From NCBI RefSeq assembly GCF_000524195.1, contig NW_020170403.1, positions 62,001 to 126,000 on the forward strand: a DNA stretch of 64,000 nucleotides. Direction: 5' to 3'. The position numbers and the translations under genes were made by a program. This DNA comes from Echinococcus granulosus. Taxonomy: Eukaryota; Platyhelminthes; Cestoda; Cyclophyllidea; Taeniidae. How positions within the stretch are numbered: the stretch's first letter is position 1; each line of letters starts with the position of its first letter. The notes under the pieces were generated by a model, which did no database searches, was not told the DNA's origin, and saw only the letters and a list, made by a program, of their open reading frames with translations. Of this stretch, positions 1 through 13,200 are shown in pieces.

Positions 1-3000
1 ATACTTACAGCCCTCAAATAACGTGTGTCAGAAACAGTAGGTAAACTCACAAAAATTGTCGTCAACTTACCTCGATGTTTGTTGATTAAGTTGCAGAATT
101 CCTACGCCAAAGTAGCCTTTCTAGATGCATTGGCTTGTTTTTCCACTTTACCTAAAAGTTCGTAGACTGGGATTATGGAGAATACAACGTATAAACTATT
201 CCAAGAAGCCTTCTGTAGTTAGTTGCCTTTCATTACAAACAACAATACTTCACAAAACTTAACCGGAAATTGCATCACTTTTCTCCTGCAAAAAATTGTT
301 TTCGAGCAGTTTGCAAACCCTGTAGTTAAGAATGCGAGCAGATAAGATCAAAAAATCAAGGAACGACTTCTTCACAAGCGAAGCAGTGCATATTTTGCGC
401 TAAATGTGCTGCTCATTTTTTGTTGTCACAATGGAAAAACTGCATTTTTAGTCTTTATTTTTGAGAAAAGACGTCGCCGTGTAAGCTGTAGTAGCTGGAT
501 GTTCTCCTTTTCCTGATAAGACACCAAGAGCACAAAACTCAAAGAAGAAATGGACGCAATCTACGAGGAATCAGCTTACACGAACTCCTTAGGCGAAGTC
601 ATGCACTACAATGGTTTTAATTTACGCGTACCTTCAAGAGAATACTGGACATCCTTTGAGCAGTTCATCTATTATTCCTCTCAGTCCTGGAGATGGGAAG
701 CCAATTAGCTCTTCAATTTTAAAGAAAAAAAAACCCATCAAACCTTAAATGGTGGTATGACAATTGTTTACGGAATAAAATTAAGCAAGATGGTGCAAAA
801 AAGGGGCTTGTCACGAAGCATCAGAGACTAGCGCATTAATGCAAACAAGTAAGAACTTCATTATCCATTCACGCCACCTTCCAAGTTTGCAAGGAATAAA
901 ACATTAATGAATAAACCTATCTGTAGTTCTAGTAAATAAATTATAAGCATTCTTCCTTTCAAAGGTTATCTCGGGGAGATGAGGTATTGCCACAATTAAA
1001 TAAACAAGCAAATGGGCAAAACACTTTCAGAATTTATTTTTATGCTAGCCCTTTATCAGGTTATTGCGTGACTAGACTCATTTTTAGTACAGGAAAATTC
1101 ATCAACTTGAATGAATTTTGAATTGCTTAAAGGGACTTATTCTATTTAATTTACAATGCCGATACCTCAACTGCTTAATCTGCTGACTTAAAACTAACAA
1201 AAATCTTGGTCCCGTTTTAGGTAGGAGACGTTATTTTTGTCTTAAAATTAGCTAAAAGACATAATTTTGGTTTTGTTCAAGATGTCTGTTCGACACAGCC
1301 AAAACAACTGGTACTTTTAACTAAGGAAATTGGTCCACCCTTTTTTTGAAATTACGAGCCTCTTGAGGACGTTGGCGCCAAATTGGAGTCTCAAACAAAC
1401 GTAGACCACGCGAAGTTAATCCTCCTAACCCTGATCTGCGGCATAATCCCATGATCAAGAGGACTCATTTTTCTCCCTACCAGCAATGTGGGACCAGATA
1501 TTCTGTCAAATTCTGTCTTCAAAATCGACACTATTGTCGTCAGTGCAGCACAATTAGGTACAAGGATAAGCACCATCATTTTCATCCATGCAATGCTGAT
1601 TCGGACACCGACAATCCCGTGAAATGAAGTAAAAACAAGCCTAAGGTCGTGCAAGTAGCCTAATTGTTTTTAGGCTAATGCATCTAGGCCTCGGAGCCAA
1701 ATTACCGCCCAGTTTAGTAGCCGTCTGGTGGGCTACATCAGGACCCCCCTTCAGCCATGACCATTACAAACTCAATGAATCACTATTCCACCAAATTACT
1801 CATACCTCCATCAATAATTGTGGTGACAAACTGAAATTTTCCTCACATCTGCAATGATATCCATCTTCCTGTGGTGCATCATTTGTTGGGGCGTACTACC
1901 TTTTGAAGGCTGAACCCAACCTCCATGGTCCCGTTGGTTGGAACGGTCAGGTTTGGACCGCATACCGATTGACACGGTCTGCAATCAGATACGATGTTCT
2001 ACAGTATATCTGAAACAATCGGTACCATTGCTCACGTTTTTACTCCCTGCCATATTATCTTCAACCCGACTGGCAAACGGAGCGATCTCTTAGCGATTTC
2101 AAGAGGGCACGAAGGATTGGGGTGACTGGCGACTGGTCTGTTTAATGAACAGTTTTAAACAACCCTGTTAGATAAAATAATTTACTGGCTTCGCAAAGGA
2201 AGGCAAGCTTCACTTGATCAACACAATTATGATTTGTTCTGATAATTTGACGCGGGGTTTATCTCCAATCCGTAGAGAATTTACCGGGAATACAAGAGAA
2301 ATTTTCAAAAATCCAGGCATCAACGTCTGTGACTATTCCTTAAGATTTTACCGGTCGATCATGGGTTAAATTTTGCTAACATATATTAGGGTCATATTTG
2401 ACATCAGCATTGGAAATGACACCAGAGTAAGACACTAGAACTAACAGCGCCTGCGGTTAACCGAGGAATCAGCATCCAAATAACACTCTACCAATGAGCG
2501 CAAAGCTGAAAACCTTCCAGGTATCGCATTTCCTAGTGGGCATCGCTCTGTAGGCGGCCTAGATCAAAAGTGTCCTACCAACTTAATCTTGCATGAAGAT
2601 AAATTACTAAGCGCAGACGCAAGACATCGCAATACCACAAAGATCCTGGACGACAATGATGGCCAACTTTTCCTAAAGAAGAATTTAAAAATTTTTGCTT
2701 CCGCGGAACAAAGCTCCCACCTCAAGATTTTGGGCATTCTGGGACATTTCAACCTCTTGATTTGACCCGAGATCGGGCATTCTGGAAGGACTGTGTTGCT
2801 CGTTTCTATCTGATTGGCTAGTATTTTGCGAGAGTACACTTTGTGTCAATGCTGTTGGCAATTCCAAGTACATCCAAGGACTACAAATACACGACAGCCG
2901 GACAATCGTACACAGCTTGACTGCTTTTATCATGCTAAATCAGTTAAGACCCTCTATACCTAAATTTTCCTTCGCCCTCATCAATTAAGCAAGGGTAATA

Positions 3001-6000
3001 AGCCATCGTCATACCTGCAAATGGGTCTATGAGCAATCGACAGGTCATTGCGGCGAGTCATACCTGCGAGTGCGTGAGCTTTTTAGCCAATTGGTAGATC
3101 ACTATTGTCAGGGTCATACGTAGAATTTAGTTTAATTACGGTAAAAATAATCAATCTCTCATTAATATCATCCTTGTCTTAAAAACTGCTGGAAGAATGA
3201 AATTGTGATGTTTTATGATTGAGCGTGAAAGAATTTTGAATTAACTGAGGGGCACGATGATAGTTTTTCCCATAGGTGGTTGGGTGCGTGTAGTGATTGA
3301 GCAAAAATCCGCCACTTTTACCCTCTTTAGCTCGTTTCCCTCCTTTTCAAGTAACCGATGTCCACTGTTACACTTGGTAAAGGTTAGCTAATAGGACTGG
3401 TTTTGAACGAAGAAGGCGCTGTGCTTCACTGTCAGCATCTGGCTTTCCTACTCAAAATTATTGTATTAAACTTCTTCACTCATTTGTTTAGACGTAGTAG
3501 GGTGTAAATTAGTTTGTCGTGGGGAGTTGGAAGTGCGAATAGATGAGTGGAAGATGTGGTGCGCCGAAATGAGTGTTCCAATGGGTCCCGGTGTAGCAAA
3601 TTGACGTTTCAGTTTCCACGGATCTTTCGGCCTCATGCTAACTTGATGTTCGTTTCTATAGCAGTCCAACAATCTTCTATCCTAATAATGAATCATAATC
3701 CGTAACGGCAATCACTATTACATTTTGGAAGGTTAATTGGATTGCTGCGTTGTCGACTTTAGTCAGCAGTAAATCTAGTTTTGTTGGGTCTTACAAACCT
3801 TACAGTGACTCATGAGGGCAAGAGTATCAAGAAACACGCTGATTTTCGACGAGTACCTTAAATTCCTGATCGAAAAGTGACCGAAAATGTAGAGATACCA
3901 GGTTTTAATGAAGGAAGCCAATGCTAAAGAAGTGCTTACCATATTCCAAATGAAACAGCCTTTCAGAGCATCGTCCAAGGTCATGATAGTCCTTCCTCAT
4001 ATTGTTTTTAGGCAGTGTTTTACAAAAGCGACTGATAAAAGAACTTTCTTGCTGCATGACACTGGATGCTGTTTACCTTGGAGAGGATGCAATGTTCAGG
4101 ACCTCCAATTACTTCAACTGCACATTCTGTCGTTAATGAAGCACAGTATTCATCATTTGATCGGCATTCCTAACCAACCCGTGAGTGGACTTTACACAAA
4201 GCCCCTTGGCAACAGAAGCAGAAAAGAGACCTCGTGGGACGCTAAGGCCAATGCTAAGAAAGGAGGTTATGCACAATAATTGTGTCTAACTTGGAAAGTT
4301 ATAGTTTTTGGAAGGCGTCGTAAGGCACACAAGTATGGAAGTGACTTTTTATCCATGGGCAAAAGGTCTGTGAAACTAGGAACGCAGCTCTTGTGTGCAG
4401 AGCTCCATGGTACCATTGTGGTAACCGAATGACAAGTGACGCCAACGGTCCGTGTATTGGGACAAAGAAATAAAGTGAATGCTAGCATTAAAGTGCAGTG
4501 CTCACTTTTACTACACAATTGAATGGAAAAACGCCTCTGAATAGGGGCAGAACTGCGGGATTATCTAGTTCGCTCATTTATAAGCTATTAAAGAGAGAAT
4601 AAGTAGACCAGGTAAGTGAAATTTTTCTAAACTAATACCTTGAATAGTTCAGCTTAAAGTTTGTTTAACCACCTACTTTTAATGGACATTGGCGTTTCGC
4701 CTGCCCTACATCTAAAGTAAAACACTTCGAAAAGCAGGTGACAGAAGAAGTCAATGATATGATTTTTTTCAACTTCACTCATTCAATATGTCACCACTTC
4801 CACACCTCCCCAACCCTAAATCTCCACCCACACCTTCGTTTCCTTCGTCTGATTAGCATAATCGACGGCCAGAGTGATATCAAAAATAGGTCTAATGACA
4901 AGGCAAATATTGTCACTTTCAACATGCGAAGTTAAGGCTAATGCTTTAAAAGCGTAAATGGGAGTGAAAGCTGACTGCTTCGTTTCATTACCAGTGGTGG
5001 GTGTAAGGGTTTTTGAAGAGTTACTTAGGGAAATCATGCTTAAAGATGGGCGTCTGGCAAAGAAAGCGGTTTTAGAAACTAAATGGAAGTGTTTTTTGAT
5101 TAAGAAATAGAGTAAATAAAGGTTAAAAGCAGAGCTGGAGTCACCTAGACCACCAATAAGTATCATTACACTTATTATAATAAGTTCCCACCTTTGTTGG
5201 AGTTTAAGGCCGCCGATTTCCTTATGCGCTAGGTGTAAAAGCTATTCCATCCGCTGTTCTACCTTGATAGCTTGCAGTTTATGCCGTTACGGAGGTACAA
5301 AGGGTTTGGAAGAAAATCTTTATTTCAAACTAATTCGGGGATCTTGCATCATCTTCGTGACATCGTGGTTTCATCATCAGGAATCCTTGATATCTTTAGT
5401 AGCAAAGTTTACCATCAAATCGACCCAGTATCGCAAACGATTCAAAAAACCAAAACAAATAAAGCCATTATGGCAGAATACTTGTGTATAACTGCGCCAT
5501 AACTTTTTAGCCTTCTGCATTTCATTTATGCCCTTGTCTTTCAGCCCTTCTGAGTGCTAATAACAAAGGTATTCCAAGCACGATTGCTACTTTGATAATT
5601 TTTGTTTTGTTGGGTTTCCTGCCCGAGGTGGTAAGAGTAAAGTGAGTCGTTAAGTCATTCATGATTTCAATGTTTCATTATTTGCTTAAAAATCCGCATT
5701 TGCCGAGATTTTAAAACAACATTCTATAGGTGACACTTGAAATCATCAAGCAAACTTACAACGCGATTATATCTAGTCGACAATTGTTTCTAAAAGTATT
5801 TTGGCGGTTAAAAGAAGCATCCATATCGCACGCATCATTTATGAACAGAGAAATAGTTGCATGAGGACAAATTTCAAATGGCAGACAGAAGTGTTTTTTT
5901 TTGCCTTAAGTGCTTTTGTGCTCTTTCACACGCCCTTACACTCTAATCCCTACTTTACATGTGAAGTGTCGGTATTCTAAAGCACCAATTTTAATCTTTC

Positions 6001-7131
6001 AACGCCTCTCACGCCCCGCTTGGATTATTCGCCGGCATGGCCGTTGAGATGTTTCACTACCTCTCTAATCACGAGCCCTAACTTCAAAAGGCCGTTTAAG
6101 ATCCTAAAAATTTTGCAGAAATCTGGTCAACATTGTAAACGAAAGTCCTAACATTATCAAGTAGTATAGTAGCACAGGTGACTCGAAATATCAGCTCTGT
6201 ATGAGCTAAGCCACTAATACTCCACTCCCTTTACCAAATTAACCAAGTTGAAGACTCTAGACACAAGATTTTGATACCGCTGTTTCTTAAGCTAACGCAG
6301 CCAGATAAAAATGAATAATTAATATACTTAACATTTGTTTTGCACGAAAACGGAACCGACTTTCTGGGGGGAATTTCCTGCGTAATCAACTTATGTATTA
6401 ACAGTGGTGTTGAATTTATCTAAGTCTCAACCGAGTTCACATCGACAATGAGACTGTTTCCACTAAAATTGATTCCAGATAGTTACTTGCTATTCTTTAA
6501 CCTTCCCTCTCACTGACTTCGGCAACATGATCTGGCCCATAGTCTGAGTTTTCCGGTCGCATTCGCTCCGCAGATATGCAATTTTCCTATCACCAGCGAA
6601 GAGTTTTCTGAATGCATGAAAAGCAGATCCTAGCTGTACTGTCCATCCATTAGTATTTTGCATCAAGGAAAGCTGAAAGAAGATGCATCGCAGATGGGAA
6701 GCAGTGAAAGCCCCAGCATTACCCACCAAGTATCGACTAGGTATTTATCTAAATCGCACTAAGAATCGTGTAACAGAACCTTACCGCCGATGTAACAGAG
6801 ATGCACTCAACGCTCATCGGCAAAAGAATTTCGTCTGCTATGATACAAAACCACTATTAGTGGGAAATTTTTAAACAACGCCGACGGAGACAAAGATACT
6901 ACCCCAGAAATGGGGCATGGGGAGCATATCGATGGCGCCCACATGAACGCGCGCACAAATATCTGTCGCAGTGACGAACGATCGGGTGTAGAAATTATAA
7001 GACTTGGGTTTTCAACCTCGAGATGGCCCAAACGAAGTTCTGAACCAAAGTTGGATTAAAAGTGCAACATTCTCTTTAAAAAATATAAAGATACGGCAAA
7101 TGTACAGTTGGAATATTGAAATTAAAAACGT
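1..7131. other. Intergenic or intronic sequence, no supported gene
   Basis: I found no exon that matches a known protein family and no RNA gene. Open frames are short and unrecognised. The longest is plus 3908-4279 (123 codons, ATG start). Minus 6490-6729 ends in a Lys/Arg-rich tail and a stop. Plus 6861-7059 is a GC-richer stretch open to a stop and could be a terminal exon of a plus-strand gene converging on the TLS1-like gene, but nothing supports it beyond openness. A short similarity of roughly 30 bases links about 1852-1883 with 10081-10112, possibly an old dispersed repeat. Two copies of a 12-base sequence ending in CATACCTGC lie near 3008 and 3056. Confidence 0.5.
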
Positions 7132-7223
7132 TCATCTTCCCCGTTTGTTCTGCATGTAATTCTTGTAGCGCTGAAGCACCTTTGCATCTGTAGACTTCTC
7201 AGCCTGTAATCGTCGTTTTTCGA
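7132..7223 (-). CDS. C9orf78 (TLS1): TLS1-like exon 5 (stop)
   Basis: Terminal exon from acceptor TTTCTAG (7224) to the TGA at 7134-7132. It codes a basic tail, EKSTDAKVLQRYKNYMQNK, that resembles the basic Tyr/Lys-rich C-terminus of the family. No canonical polyadenylation hexamer was seen on the minus strand in the next 200 bases. Confidence 0.85.
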
Positions 7224-10200
7224 CTAGAAAGTAACAAATAACGAACAAGAATCACCCTTAAAGTAGAAAATCACCAAACTAGTGATTTATTTTTTCAAGA
7301 GTGTAATACGAAAGAAAGTGAAGATTCAAAAATAGAATAAATATTGCGGCGATGCCAAAAGACCAAACAACACGCAAGCCCTGATCACCTGTCTCGACTG
7401 TCAAACGCAGAAAGTAGAAAAAAATCATGAAACACCACATTCCCAACCTTTTAATTCAAAAAAACTCAATGGGGAAAGTGAGTCTCATCACTGACCTTCT
7501 ATAGTGGGAGGATCTGCAATGGACGGCATCTCGGGCACATCTGGACGGTCGGGATTGTCGTTCAGTTGGACGGTCAATTCGCGGTGCAGCGTCTGGTCAA
7601 CGTAGTTATCTGCAGAGCAAGTGGAAAATACACCCACTCAGAACTCCACCTCCGAGTCACTAAAGCGCCAAACCCGCGTACTCCGGTCGCACTACTGCGT
7701 TAGCAAGAATGGAGCAACGGATTCACAGTTATGGTAAATCAGCCAGCATAACTGTTCAAATGTGTTCCAGTACAATAAAATGATCAGTAAAACGTAGTGA
7801 ATCTATCCAAGCCAAAGCACAAATATTTGTGAGTAGGAGAAAGCCGTCGTGCAGTGACAGAAAAGAAGGTGGGCTGAAATAGGTCTGATGACTGTACCAT
7901 TTATCGACTTTATTGCATACAAATTGCTGTTTTATTTTGAAAGAGATTGAAAAAATGTGGTGTGTCTGGTTGATGCAAGCATTTGCAGAAACTTGATACG
8001 GGTGGGCGAAAAAATGCTCGAGCATTATCCCGTACAAACAACGTAAATTGTAGTATTCTACTACAAGCATCAATATTTTGATTAAACACCACAAAAAAAT
8101 GGAAGGATTTGGATTTTTTTGCCAAGTATTTAAATCATCGCATCAAAAATTCTGAAATTCACTTTTCAAATAGAACAAGTAATTTGATTACTTACACCAT
8201 GAAAATGCCTTGGAAAAAACACCGGTCACACACCTCTAAATTTAACGGATTTTTTTTCCATCCCCTAAAAAAGACACTTGCAGCCAGTTTAACTTCGACG
8301 GGTAACAGAAATGCTCCCGTGTCTAATTGGAGTAATTTAACAAAACAAAATGGGGTTATGGAACCAAAAACAGACATAAATATCCGATTATCGGTTCAAA
8401 AAACGTGCAAATAAGACTAAACTACTGTAACCAAGTTCTGAGATCAAAACTCTGTGTTCATTTAAAGGGATTTCAATTGTTTTTACAAACTACTTAAAAT
8501 TACCATGTTGTGAACTTGTTATCAAAGGTGAAACGTTTAAAAAGCTTAATGCATATAAAGCTCATAAAAACCTAGACGATTGTAAGACTCTCATTTCAGT
8601 TGGAACAGCCACATCATAAAGGCGTGGCGATATGGTTTGATAAAAAACTAACAACGCACACGCAGGGGTGATGGTCACATCTCGCACAGCAGGAAAACGA
8701 ATAAAAGTTGCCAAGCAGCAGAGAGGCCTCAGTAATTCTACTTTTAGTCCCCAAAAAGCGCTATGTCGTAGAAAGTAGTAAGGGGTTATGCACCTGGTGG
8801 TGTACTTGTGGTGCCTTTGATCGACACCAGGGTGTGTGCGACCAAGGCCCAGCGGCACATGCGCAAGTCACCTGCAGCTGGAGGGGCAGAATCGTAGCCT
8901 TAGTGAAATCCTCCTTCAGCTCACTTGGGATGATAACCATAGTTTGGAACTGAGTAAGTTAAGATCGTGGTATGGTGGTCAACAAATGGCAATCCTATGT
9001 GTATAACGACCAAACAGCGGTGGAAATATTAAAATGATCTAACAATTAAGCCAAGTTAGCGCTTAATAACTTAAAAAAGTGGTAGAAAGTACTCGTTTTG
9101 CTTATGAGGGCCATCACGCAGGAAATGTCTAATGCTATTTCTTTATATCATGTTACCCAGGCCATCGACGGGACAGTTCTGTAACAGACTGAATAAGTTT
9201 GAGTGGTTATTTGTAACAAATTCAAATAAGCAGAGAAAGATTCTCAAAATATTGCCGTTATGGAATTAACCACTGATACGACCACTGATCCTCTCCCAAT
9301 CAAACACGAACTGGCGGCAAATTCCACTTTTATAAACCCCTTAATCTCCAAAAGCAAACAACCTATTCCCGATCCCCTCCCCTTCTCCATAACCCTCCAT
9401 TCCGTTTCAAATGTAATCATGTGAAGCAATGCTAAGAAAGGGTAGTAACCGTCGCTTAAAAAAATAGTGTGAGAAATATGGGCAATAATGATGAGGCGAG
9501 GCAGAATTTCCCTTCCTCTCTCTCATCCCTAAGTGTGCTGGGAGGGCTGCTTAAGGGTGAATTTTGCGCTATGCAGTGCGAGGCCGAGTGTAGTCTTGGC
9601 TCTTTCTAAATAAGGCTTTCCTGCAGTCATTCGAGTTGCACTGCATCCAGTGAATGAATCTTAACAATAATTTTTGTTTGACCTTCGGGAAGGGAACAAT
9701 TCCTAGTGAAAAATTGAGTCCGCAGTTCCCATCACGCACACACAAACGAATGCATATACACATACATGAAGGTTTGGAAATAACCGACAATGTGTTCGCT
9801 TGCTTAATGTTACAATGCAAAAGCCATTCCTCATAACAAAACTAACCAGCAAACGACCTAAAATGGCAATTTTTTACCTAAACAGATTATCGTCAAAGCT
9901 TATTAAACCCTGTTGATGCACTGCATGTGCATTGGACCCATTCCCACGGTAGATGACATGGAAGTAGAACAACTTTTCTGTCACTCATGTCGAATGTTAT
10001 TGACGGTCGTTACCGATATGTTAATGTCAAATTGTTTTCATATGAAGTGGGGCATGTACTTCTCCGCGATTTAAAATAAAATGCTATCCATCATTATCCT
10101 GTGGTGGATCATGAGAATTAAAAAAAACTTAAACCGTTTCTGGGTGGTTCATTTTATTACCGCATACCTCCCACCTTTTCCCAAATGCCATGAGGAGCCT

Positions 10201-13200
10201 CCGGAGCTACAACTATGGAAGCGAGTTCAATTCGACTCGTAAAGCACACAGGGTGGGTTCAACGCAAGGAAAAATTGTAAAAAAAGCAATAGAGATTATC
10301 ATGCCCATAGTGCGGCGTGTATCGGCCTATGCCTTACAACACATGCAATCTGATACGAGTTATTGCAGCAAAGCATATCGCAAACCCTATAAACTACTTT
10401 CTGGATATATTGGAGTCACAGCAACCGATTTTTATCTGCTGTTGATAAGTCTGGTTGGCGAATATGGTGGTGTAAAATGGTATTAATGGAATCCGAGAGG
10501 TGACTAGTTTTAAAGGTTTGCAGGTGATCAAGGATCCAGACATGGAAGACCGAACAGCAGATCAGTTAGAGGGCTTCCTTGTGAATATGGTAGATGATAT
10601 GTTAACAGCGTCTTTAGCAGTTTTTTTCTGTGGTGCAAGAACCTACTGGACTGCCAATCAGATGACTGATATCGTGGATGAGTTCACTCTCGGCACTTCA
10701 TCGAATTGATAATAAAAAACTCGGCCAAAAGAAGGCTTTAAATCATCACACCTAACAGAATGACACAATAATTGCCTTCAGCCTATACACCTTATTCTCA
10801 GCTGTGGCCTGTTTCTAAATAACAAAGATCACCTTCTGAATCAAACAGAGAAGCAGCCTGTATACTCAGCATTTTTGTTTTACTAAAACCACTCTCCTCT
10901 TTCCCAAGTTCCCCATCGTTTTTTCCATCACTAAAGAATAAACGCAATTTTAAAATTGGCAAATTAAGATCCTGTTATGTGGGTCAGAAACAACAAAGAA
11001 ACAGGAAGGAAAACATAAACGAACTAATGATTTGAAAAAATAAAGTAGAAAAGCAAGTAGCAAATGAAAGAAAAAATTAAACGCATGAGATTTTAGGCGT
11101 ATGTTTCTTTGTGCGATTTACCGGATCTTACATTTCAAGCTTATTATATTCTGCTATCTTAAAAGAAGATTCAAAGCAAGCACCTAATCTATCAATGATA
11201 CAGACTTGTATCCTACCTAAATAATGACTGAAAACAATATGCAGCCTGATGGGCGAAGACTGAACCGTGTTTATGGCTTGAAGATGGCATAATGCCTATC
11301 AAAAAGGAAATGGCCTTCCATAATGCATCTGCTCCAAACATTACCTCTAGCCATTAGGGTTACTTCACTTCGGCTACTGTTAACTCATGCACGGTTTTCA
11401 CTGCTGCATTTGCTTTCGGCTCATTTCACCACCATGGTCCGTTGTCCAGGTGGCAAGTAGTTAGCTCACCTACGACAAATATAAGGTTGCCTGAAGATTG
11501 CGGGAATACTCAACCCTACGATCGAGGTCATATCATCGCTTTTCTCTAAGTTACCCACGACAGAAATGCCATTCATGAAGAACTAAGATTTTAACCTATT
11601 TGTGCCTTTATAAATTCCAGATCTAAAGCAACTTTCAGAAAATGAGCGATTTCAAATACCAGAGAAGGCATCAACTAACAAATCCATCAAAGTCAGATGC
11701 CTTAGGCACATGAAGGAAAGCGGATGGCGCTAAAAAATTGCCCCAGTTATAATGACGGCGTCACGAAGCAGTTGTTTGGCAGTTGGATATGACATGTGCA
11801 ACCACAACGCACTTTTCTAAACGAAAACATTGCACACTTTATACTATAATCTACTTGACCTAATTTAAAAATTAATGTACAATAATGGTGGAAAGCTCAA
11901 AATGATGTCACATGCAGTACTAGGTTGACTTAAATAGACAAAGGTTAATCTGCATCCTCTTTGATACTTGGACATATATCACCAGATTCAGTCATCGTCA
12001 ACGTACCAGAACGTAGTAGAGACAGGCTCAGTGGGACATGAATCTGAGATATCCATTACTGAATGTGAGATTCTGCACCTACGTGAACTGTTATGAGAAT
12101 GTACTATCCGCTAGGTTGCTAGCCTAACGAAGCCAGAACTCCTCAAATCGTAAAATTAAAAGAAAACGGGACATTATCACCAAACCAGAAATTTTCATAC
12201 ACTTAATTAGCAAGTGGATTTCTCATCGTTGGAAATGTTGACACAAAACGCGGACCATACTCTGTTATCATTTTAACTCACTCGCTTCCAGAACAAACTA
12301 TTGGAGAAGTAAGTATAAGAGTGCTGTTCCCCGAATTTTGCGCCGAAAGGGCAAACCGAATAATGAGACTTCAGAAATAGGCTTTAGAAGATCTGGACAA
12401 AGTTCCATACCGTTCATTGAGTATGCTAACTTACTGACTGGACTCGAGCTTTTAATGTGAATAATAGAAAAAGGGAGATACTTAACACGATTTCGGAAGT
12501 GCTAGAGCAAATAGGAGAAAGAAATAGAACGCATAGAGGTGAAGCTATTTTAAGTAGTTGAGACGTTCCCACGGACTGAAAACGAAGGTCATTAAGGGGG
12601 AATAAAGAGAACGGATACTTGAGAGTTATCTCTCTAAGAACAAAAGTAGAGGATGACAGTGAATGGTGGATGACATGTCCACCCACTCTCAGTCTCCGTA
12701 ACTTCAAATTAGACTGGCAAGAAGGAAAAGTTAGTTTTAGTCCCAAAGTATTTCCAACGCATTATTGAAAATTTGAATATTTGACTTAATGCAGCCGATC
12801 CGACCAAATTCTATCAGATTTTTGTTCGAAACTATATAACAACAGCTCCGTTGAATCGTTGCATAATGTTGCGATGACGTTCAGTCTCGCGTATTTTGCC
12901 TCTAACCATGCCAATCCCCTGTTCTTCCACAACAAAATTATAGGCTGTAGGGTTATTTTAGGAGCCATGGGACAATGCGACGTGATCCAATGAAAAATAG
13001 GTTTTAGGTCCAAAACATGAGGCCATCAAAGTGAAAACAATCTTTGTCACTACTTTTATTAAGATAAAGTAATCACGAACTAATGCCATAAGTTAAAGCG
13101 CAAAGTAAATGCCGAGCTAGCTAAGCCTGTTTAGGAATCTTAACCACCGGAAGTAAGCTATAGACCTCAAACAGAAAGAGCATTTTTTTAGAAGAGGAAA

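Noticed and set aside
3908..4279. 123-codon plus-strand ORF
   Set aside because: Longest frame in the first 7 kb, but no recognised similarity, no compositional difference from its surroundings and no splice context; compatible with chance.
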